This document shows, piece by piece, positions 56,835 to 64,000 of a stretch of DNA of 64,000 bases. The stretch comes from Rhipidocladum racemiflorum. Lineage: Eukaryota; Streptophyta; Magnoliopsida; Poales; Poaceae. The position numbers were made by a program, and so were the translations under genes. The first letter of the stretch is position 1, and each line of letters starts with the position of its first letter. The stretch spans positions 62,001 through 126,000 of the forward strand of contig JAYEVF010000043.1 in NCBI GenBank assembly GCA_036346355.1, in the 5' to 3' direction. Under the pieces are notes generated by a model. That model did no database searches and had not been told where the DNA came from. It saw only the letters and a list, made by a program, of their open reading frames with translations.

Positions 56835-59030
56835 TGTGACACCTCGGAGTGTCGTAACCTTATTATTGAGCATGATAAGGTTAAATACAGTATGAGATGT
56901 GGAAATAAGGTTAAGATCATAAGGATCGGGGGTTAATAACGTTTCCGGGCCGTTTAGGGCCGTTTCGGGTTTTGGGCCTTCCGGGAGTTTTGGGCCTTGG
57001 TGGGCTTTGGTGGGATGGATTAGGACTCCGTAACGGACTAGGATTGGGTTGAGGGCTGTTAAAGGGGCTCCCCTGCCCCTTGCGCCCCCACCTCAGCCCC
57101 TTGCGCCCCACCTCCCTCTTGCGCCCCTCTCCTCCCTCCCTCCCTAAGCCCTAGCCCCCAAACCGTGCGCATCCCTCCCTTTCCTCCACCTCCACACCAC
57201 CTTCCCTCCACCCCTTGCTGCCCTAGGGTGGCCTCCCCACCCCTGCACCTTGTGGAGTCATCCCGTGGAGCGAGGAGCGAGGAGCAAGGAGCGAGGAGCG
57301 AGGAACGTGGAGCGAGGAGCGATTCGCGAGGAGATTCGCGGAGATTGATTGGAGTTTTGCGCCGGGCAAAGGTATGATCTTGGGGATCCTTGGGGATGAT
57401 CTAGGTACTGTTATTAGGGTGTTTATCAAGTTTTTAGATCAATTGGAGGCGCTGGTTTGAAGTAATTTGGGTTAGATCTAAACTTGTCCACGTTTCTGTT
57501 TTCGGGCAGATTGAGCAGTCGAACTAGGGTTCGAGTTTCCGTCGATTTAGAATCCGAATCAGACCGTACGGACTTCTAGGAAGTTGTATATAATTTAATT
57601 ATCTTTCCGTGGACGTAAAGCACGTTAATTTCCGATCAGCCGTTTGAAAGTTATGGCTGTTTTACCGAGCGCCTAAAAATCTGTGACGTAACTGGAACAG
57701 ATTGTGGTAATCTGTAGATTAAACAATTTTAGAGTCCGAATCAGTCTTTCCCTATAACTAGAAAAAGTTGGGAAATTTCCTAAGCTTCGCGACGGTGTAC
57801 TCGTTTATTCGATTTGGAGTCCCAGAACTCAAGTTATGCTTTTTGCAAGGTTGCTGTCCCGCGGGACAGAACCTCTGTTTTTAGGTTTTGCGAGTAGTTG
57901 GCAATGTCGGGTTAGATGGGGCGTGTGTACTGTTTTGAGGTTATGATTGTGAGTGTGTGATGCCTATGTGCAGGTGGTGTGACCCGGGAGTTCCCTCTTC
58001 TTCCCGCCAATCCGCTGCACGTGGTTGAGGCAAGTGTGTTGTGATGGATAGCAAGTTGTAGGTTGCATGTTGAAATTAGATGGAATTGCCTACATGATAT
58101 ATGTCCACTTGCCATGTTTTAATGATTGATATGATATGATGAGCATGTTTAACATATTATGATGCCATGTGTTAATATGTGAATTGAATATGATATTTGG
58201 CATGGTTGCATGCATGTCATGAGATAGGGCGAGGCGGTGAGAAAGTCATAGCTAGTCCGGCAAGGTCGGTGAGAAAGTTATGACTAGTCCGAACGCCATT
58301 GAGTAAGTCCTATGTCGTGATTCCATCCACGTGGTGTTTGGAAGCGAGTAGGCACCCTCCATCTTCGGGATGGAAGGGGAAAGGGTGCACACCGACGGTG
58401 TGTACTTCCCATACCGGTATGAGGTTCCGGAGGGTCGAGCAATGCATTACATCGCATACAAATTGATGATGATATTGATAAGTATTCATGAATGAGATGT
58501 TATACATGATGAAAGATGTTATTGACTTGTTGTTATGCTTGTTGTCCATTGCAGTATGCTTGCTGAGTTTTCGAACTCACCCTTGTGTTTTCTTGTTGTT
58601 TTAGGTACCATGAGAACGGCATGCGGGAAAGGGGAATAGTCACACGCTCACACGTTGCTTCACCTTAATGTTTCCCCAAGTCAATTCATTTAGTTGGATA
58701 ATAAATTGCGTGTGATGGTCTTTTAAATTAAGTCTTAGCTTGGTTAATGAGAGTTCTATTGTTTGTTTGACACTTGGAACCTTAAGAGCTTAATGTTAGT
58801 CTTTTATTGTCGTTAAGACTCTATATATTGCTGTTTTAGATGTTTCTCTTATTGCCATATAATGCCATATTATTGCTGCTCCTTAAATTCATGATAAAAC
58901 AAAGGAGGTGCTGCCGAAATCTCGGTTTTTAGCCTATGCACCTTTGCTGGAATTTTATGTTAAATGTGGTATTTAGTTGTTGTTTAGCTTGTGTTTGGTA
59001 ACATTCGGGCATATTCAATGCCTGGTGTTA
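56835..59030 (+). mobile_element. 5' LTR of element C (about 2.2 kb)
   Basis: TGTGACACCTCGGAG...CCTGGTGTTA; the exact 3' end is inferred by alignment with GAGGTGCA of the sister LTR. Includes a purine-rich 'gagcgaggagc' microsatellite (57265-57330) and, near 58390, the segment with a ccgacggtgtgtac palindrome that also occurs at 37150 in reverse. Confidence 0.8.
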
Positions 59031-59036
59031 TTCTGA

Positions 59037-59049
59037 TTGGTATCGAAGC
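59037..59049 (+). other. Primer-binding site of element C
   Basis: TTGGTATCGAAGC about six bases after the LTR. It is a variant of the TGGTATC... tRNA-Met-type site with a different second half from element A. Confidence 0.65.
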
Positions 59050-59354
59050 TGTAGGTCCTTGGAATGTGAATTTTTAGTGTCATGCTATAGGGTACAACTA
59101 AAATGTGATGTGGAATAACTTAGAAACATGGCTTAGGTTCTAACTAAAACCTTGTTATAGGATAGCAACGTTAAAACTTGTAAAAGTGGTATAACTAATC
59201 TAAAATCTGACACACTTGGTTGCACAGTAGGATGGGTTTTGGTTCATCAATGCATCGCGCTTGATTATGTGATAAGGAATATGCTTATGATTCTGTTTGA
59301 TCTATGATCTTGATTGTGTGCTTTGGTGTTTGGGTGGTTGTGCATCTAGCGACC

Positions 59355-60540
59355 ATGCCGAGGGTAGAGGCCGTGGACGCCGTGGCGTGGAGGCCAGGGG
59401 GCGAGGCTCCTGTGGAGTTGAGGAGTCTGTTCTTTGAGGGTAGCGTTTCGCTTAATGCTCGTGGGCCAGCTCAGAGGAGCTTCCAGCTGTGCGGTCGGGG
59501 CGGGTGCCGCCGCCAATGAAGATTTAGTCCAGCTCTGCAGAGGGAGATTCGGGAGCTGCGCCCGGCTAGCGGGCAGCCCCTGCTGTTGTGCTTCCCCCTG
59601 CAGTGGCCCCTGTTGTTGCCCCCACTGCACCGGAGCCGAGGATGAGTCTCCGGGAGTGGATGTCCCTCCGTCTTGACACTTTCGACGGAGCAGGCACGCC
59701 AATCCGATCTGCAGATTGGCTGCGGTACATGGAGAGGCGGTTGAGGTCCTAGAGTTGACCTCGGTTCGCAGGACTCGCTTTGTGGCTTTTCATTTGAAGG
59801 GCCAAGCCGATATCCGTGGGAGGGTTCCCGCTAGAACCCCGATCTGGTCCGATCACCTGGGAGGACTTTGTGGCTCGCTTAGAGCCAAGTTCCACCTGAG
59901 TCTTTCCTTGAGAGGATGGAGCTTACTCGACCACTCTTTCCCGAGGAAAGAGGCTCGGTGGCAGAGTATGAGAAGGAGTTCAACAGCGTGGTGCGCTTAC
60001 TGCATTTGTGGCGGCCGCGATCGGGAGAAAGCTAGGAGGTTCCGTAGGGGCCTCAACCAGGAGTTCAGAGTTGTCATGGGGCGATCGTCCCTCGTGACTT
60101 CACGCTCTGTGGTGGAGCAAGCGAAGGGCATGGAGCTCGAGTTGGAGCTCTCCGGGACAAGCGTAACCCGGAGGTTCAGGGTTCCTGCGGCCCCGGGCGG
60201 GGCCGAAGAGGACCTTTGGTGGAGGAGGTGGGTCCTCTCGGCGTCCCACCTTCAAGAAGTTCAAGGAGGACAGGGCTCCTCCTCGGGGGCTAAGATAGGT
60301 CGCCCGATCGTCTTCTTCGCGAGCGGCTGTTCGTCCTGTGCCCGGGCAGGGCATGAAGTGCTTCAAGTGCGGAGGTGAGCACCGTGCTTCAGAGTGTGGT
60401 TGGACTGGGAATTGCAACCACTGTGGCAAGCCCGGCCATATGGGGCGAGTCTGCCGGATGAACCCCGGTAGCATCATCAAGTGGGAGGCGGTGCCTTCTC
60501 CTCCCACTCGCCGGGCGTCTTCTAGAGGATCGGTGCACAT
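59355..60540 (+). pseudogene. gag of element C
   Basis: Starts at ATG 59355 (MPR...), then changes frame. The capsid-like part reads LREWMSLRLDTFDGAGTPIR, SADWLRYMERR and RFRRGLNQEFRVVMG. Zinc knuckles near 60350-60450 are CFKCGGEHRASEC (one residue short) and CNHCGKPGHMGRVC (canonical C-X2-C-X4-H-X4-C). At least four frame changes occur. Confidence 0.75.
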
Positions 60541-60689
60541 GATGGTTGCTCCTGTTTCTCAGCCACCCTTTGCGTGGCGCCACCGGCCGCGTCTTGGTGC
60601 CGGCCGTCTGCTCCTCCTCGCTTGCCTCCTCCGCCCCAACCTTGATGGGGCATCGACTGAGTCGGGGCTCATACGTCCCGGCGCCACCA

Positions 60690-60990
60690 GGAGTGTACGC
60701 TTTGCCGACCGCCGAGTCACCGGCATCGAGAGGTGGTTTCGGTACTCTGCTCGTGGATTCCGTTGATGCCTTTGTTCTATTTGATTCCGGAGCATCCTAC
60801 TCTTTTGTGTAAATCGGAGTTTGCTAGTAGAGCTAAGTTGGGAGTTCAGCGGATTTACGAGTCCGTGTTAGTCGATTCTCCTGGGGTTGATTGCTAGTTC
60901 TTTGGTTTGCCTGGTTGCACCATTGCCATTGATGATGAGGTTTTCTTTGCCAATCTCATGGTGATCGATTGGCTCCTTTTGATGTCATTT
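60690..60990 (+). pseudogene. Aspartic protease of element C
   Basis: AFVLFDSGASYSFV carries the D-S-G active-site motif. It is followed in shifted frames by a GC.I.IDDE.FFANL-like stretch near 60910-60960. A stop or frame change sits right after SFV. Confidence 0.65.
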
Positions 60991-61209
60991 TGGGCATGGG
61001 TGGCTGCATCGATGCAGTGCTAAGATCTGTTGTTTCGGAAGACAGTTGCCTTGCAGGCCCGTCCGTGAAGAGTTGACCTTTCAGGGTGGTATACCCTCGA
61101 TTCGTCTTTGCTTTGACTAGTTTGTTTTAAGTCGGCGTTTGAGGCTATTGGGTTTCCTCATGACTTTGTCTCGAGAAACCATCTTCTTCGATTTCCATTG
61201 AGGAGATTT

Positions 61210-62530
61210 ACGTAGTGAAGGAGTTCGTTGATGTGTTCCCGACGAGTTGCCTGGTCTACCTCCTGTGAGGAATGTGGAGTTTCGTATTGATCTTGCTCAG
61301 GGCACTCGACCTATTTCTATCTCTCCATACCGCTTGGCTCGACCTTTTCAAGGCGAGTTGAAGAAGCGATTGGAGGATCTGTTGGCCAAAGGCTTCATTC
61401 GGCGTAGCGTATCGCCATGGGGAGCACCCGTCCTCTTCGTCTCGAAGAAGGATGGAAGTTGGCGTTGTGCATTGATTATCGTGCTCTTAACCAAGTGACG
61501 ATCAAAAACAAGTATCCTTTGCCTCGCATCGAGGATCTGTTTGACCAAGCGAAGGAGCAAAGGTGTTCTCCAAAATTGATCTTCGATCGGGTATAATCGG
61601 ATCCGTGTGAGGGAGCGAGGACATTGAGAAGACTGCTTTCTCCACTAGGTATGGGCATTATGAATTTAAAGTTATGTCTTTTGGACTAACTAATGCCTCT
61701 TTGTCTTTATGGAGGCGATGAGCAGTATGCTACACAAGTACCTTGATGAGTTTGTGGTAGTGTTCATCGATGACATTCTGATTTACTCTAAATCGGAAGA
61801 GGAGCATGAGCGACACTTGAGGCTTGTCTTTGAGTACCACGAGGAGAATCAATTCTTTGCTAAGCTGAAAAAGTGCGAGTTAGATTTGAAGTGGGTTTTC
61901 TTGGCCACATCATCAATCCAGAGGGCATATCGGTAGATCCTAGCAAAGTCTCGGCCAGTTTTGGATTGGAAGAGGCCTTCCAATGTCAAAGAGGTGCGTA
62001 GTTTCCTTGGGTTGGTGGCTACTATCGGCGTTTTGTGCAGGATTTCTCTATCATTGCCAAGCCACTTTCACAACTTACTCGGAAGGGGATGAAGTTCCGG
62101 TGGATCGCGAGTGTGAGCACGGCTTACGCACTTTGAAGGAGAAGTTAGTGGCTGCTCCTGTTCTTACCCTTCCCGAGCAGGAAGCGCTTCAGCTTGTTTA
62201 TTCGATGCTTCTCGGTTGGGACTTGGTTGTGTGCTCATGCAAAAGCGGCAAGGTGATTGCTTATGCTTGAGGCAATCGAAAAAGCATGAGCGAGAACTAT
62301 CCCACCCATGATCTTGAGCTAGCCGCCGTGGTGTTTGCATTGAAGATATGGAGGCATTATTTGTACTGGCGAATCTTGTGATATTTTCATCGATCACAAG
62401 AGCCTCAAGTACATCTTTACTCGAAAGATTTGAACTTGAGGCAGAGGAGGTGGCTAGAATTGATAAAGGATTATGACCTCACTATCCGGTATCATCAGGG
62501 AAGGCAAATGTGGTGGCCGACGCTCTCGAT
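61210..62530 (+). pseudogene. Reverse transcriptase and RNase H of element C
   Basis: Order: LPGLPPVRNVEFRIDLAQGT, PYRLARPFQGELKKRLEDLL, SPWGAPVLFVSKKDGSWR, KNKYPLPRIEDLFDQ, SRYGHYEFKVM-like, FVVVFIDDILIYSKSEEEHE with catalytic DD, then an RNase H with LTLPEQEAL, YPTHDLELAAVVFALKIWRH and KANVVADAL-like codons. About eight frame changes. It is closely parallel to element A's pol. Confidence 0.82.
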
Positions 62531-62789
62531 CATAAGACAATGCCCCTGTTGTTGATTGTCTTGTTGCTGATTTTGAGCGGTTGGGAGTCTCCTCTTGCTT
62601 TGGGGACCGTGCAAGCTGAAACTCAATTGATTCTTGAGTCGCCGATTCCCGAGCGTGTCACGGGAGGCACAAAGATGATCGTTTGCTCCAGCAGTGAGGA
62701 AACGCCTTGAGGATGGCAAGTCGGAGACTTTACCGTTGATGATGCGGGAGTTTTGAGGTTTGAGGGCCGTGCATGCGTGCCCCGAAATC

Positions 62790-63560
62790 TCAAGTGAAAG
62801 AAGACATTCTCGAGAGAAGCTCATCGCACCCGTACACGGTTCATCCTGGAGAGACCAAGATGTACAGGACTTGAAGAAGAATTTACGGTGGAAAAGGATG
62901 AGAGTGGATATTGCCAAGTATGTGGCGCCTTGTGGGATCTGTCGAGAAGATCAAAGGCGAGCATAAGCGTCCACCGGCCTGTTGCAGCCATTGGAGGTTC
63001 TGTGTGGCCATGGGATGACATCTCCATGGATTTCGTGGTTGGTCTACCTCGTTCTCCACGAGGAAGGATGCTGTTTGGGTTGTGGTGGACCGTCTCGGCA
63101 AGTCTCAAGATTTTCATTCCCATCCATACGACCAATTCGGCGGCGAGTTGGCTCCCATCTATGTGCGGAGATTGTGAGATTGCATGGTGTACCCAAGACC
63201 ATTATCTCTGATCGGGATCTGAGTTCGTCTCAAGTTAGGAGAGTTTGCAGAGTGCTTTGGAGTACGCAGCTTTGCCTTAGTACCGCTTTTCACCCTCAGA
63301 CGGATAGGCGATCTGGCGTACCATCCAACTTTGGAGGACATGCTCGGGGCCTGTGTGATGGCTTGGAAGGGTAGCTGGGAAGACCATTTGCCCCTTGCGA
63401 GTTTGCTTACAATAACAGCTATCATTCCAAAGATCCTGGCCTGCTCCTTATGAGGTCTTTGTATGGCGGAAGTGCAGATCGCCGCTTTGTTGGGATCTTT
63501 GTGGCGAGAGAGCTATTCTTGGGCCGGATTGGGTTCAGCAGACCGTATTGATCGCGTGTC
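62790..63560 (+). pseudogene. Integrase of element C
   Basis: HPGETKMYRDLKKNLRWKRM-like zinc module with CGIC, WPWDDISMDFVVGLPRSPRG (first Asp), a SDRD-type second Asp near 63210, LSTAFHPQTD, then the PYEVLYGR-like stretch near 63450. Frames shift repeatedly. Confidence 0.78.
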
Positions 63561-63599
63561 GGAGGTTCGGCAAAACCTTCTCGCAGCACTGAAGCGAGC

Positions 63600-64000
63600 A
63601 TGAAGAGCTATCTTGATGTGAGGCGGCGAGATTTGGAGTTTGAGGTGGGCGATAGCGTACTCTTGCAGTATCTCCCACCAAGGGTGTGGTGCGTTTGGCA
63701 CCAAAGGAAAGCTCAGTCCAAGGTATGTTGGGCCTTTTCCTATCCTCGCCCAAGTTGGCAGGTTGGCCTATCGCCTAGAGCTACCGGAATCCATGCAAGG
63801 TGTGCATGATGTGTTCCATGTCTCGATGTTGAGGAAATACTTGCACGATCCGAGTTGGTGGTTCCATTGGAACCATTAGTGCTTCAGCAGGACCTCACCT
63901 TCGAGTCCCGTCCTGTGGAAATTCTGTGGACTTGAGCGAGTGATGAAGAGCAGGGGCCTTAAGTTTGTCAAGGTCCTGTGGTCACATCGAGGCCAGAGAG
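63600..64000 (+). pseudogene. Integrase C-terminus and start of chromodomain, cut by window end
   Basis: SYLDVRRRDLEFEVGDSVLL, then YVGPFPILAQVGRLAYRLEL, HDVFHVSMLRKYLHD, the LVLQQDLTFESRPVEIL region and, in another frame, MKSRGLKFVKVLWSHRGQRE. The last is the chromodomain core (KVLWSH). The sequence ends before its C-terminal helix. Confidence 0.75.

Larger units (their letters stand above)
56835..64000 (+). mobile_element. Element C: Ty3/gypsy chromovirus, plus strand, 3' end beyond window
   Basis: 5' LTR, primer site, gag, protease, RT, RNase H, integrase and chromodomain in order. LTR start TGTGACACC; it interrupts the copia LTR, and the expected 5 bp duplication would be attct (56830-56834). 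The LTR family is that of 36521-38601. The presence of a chromodomain places it with chromoviruses. Many stops and single-base frame changes occur. Confidence 0.85.

Overview
The window is nuclear DNA of a grass (Poaceae). The lineage is inferred from three things: a GC-rich, short-UTR pentatricopeptide repeat (PPR) gene; large Ty3/gypsy LTR families with tRNA-Met-type primer sites; and a Tat-lineage element of the kind that carries an antisense gene. There is no bacterial or organellar signature. Almost everything is retrotransposon DNA, much of it nested. The only gene that looks intact is the PPR gene at 40325-41329 (+). Two host gene fragments survive: the last exon of a second, PLS-class PPR gene (18321-18513, resuming at 32929-32974) and a WAT1/EamA-type transporter pseudogene (about 43012-44098).

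Layout. 1-16127: a minus-strand chromovirus (element A; 5' LTR 12522-16127, an extra ORF, gag, pol). Its integrase is split by a solo LTR (3101-7785, TSD ttagt), which itself holds a second solo LTR (5510-7092, TSD caaca). Its chromodomain runs directly into another LTR (1-2201). 16128-18320: the 3' part of an LTR in opposite orientation, then an AT-rich hAT-like remnant. 18514-32923: a complete 14.4 kb Tat-type element on the minus strand with TSD gatac. It lies inside the last coding exon of the PPR fragment, contains gag, protease, RT, two RNase H domains and integrase, and carries a plus-strand antisense gene with its own TATA box and introns plus a PPT-bearing tandem array. 33453-39694: an old solo LTR carrying a hAT MITE (TSD atcacggt) and a deleted gypsy copy (36521-38890). 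39695-44256: the gene island (PPR gene, foldback MITE, WAT1 pseudogene). 44257-46985: a gypsy LTR with primer site and leader only. 46990-53480: a decayed copia pol interrupted by a hAT element (TSD tcccaaaa), a copia-type solo LTR and a CACTA element that has captured 5S rDNA. 53485-56834: unclassified sequence, a gypsy LTR fragment and a truncated copia LTR. 56835-64000: the 5' LTR and most of gag-pol of a plus-strand chromovirus (element C) that runs off the window.

The retroelement genes make self-contained gag-pol units, and essentially all show stops or frameshifts. In the Tat element some of these breaks may be base-call or assembly errors. Its two LTRs agree perfectly over a 302 bp block yet differ by many short indels elsewhere. 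The most unusual points are the 5S rDNA capture by a CACTA element, the promoter-equipped spliced antisense gene with a PPT-multiplied repeat array in the Tat element, a palindromic box shared by six LTRs of different families and both orientations, and G-box hairpin repeats with a compensatory change in a copia LTR.
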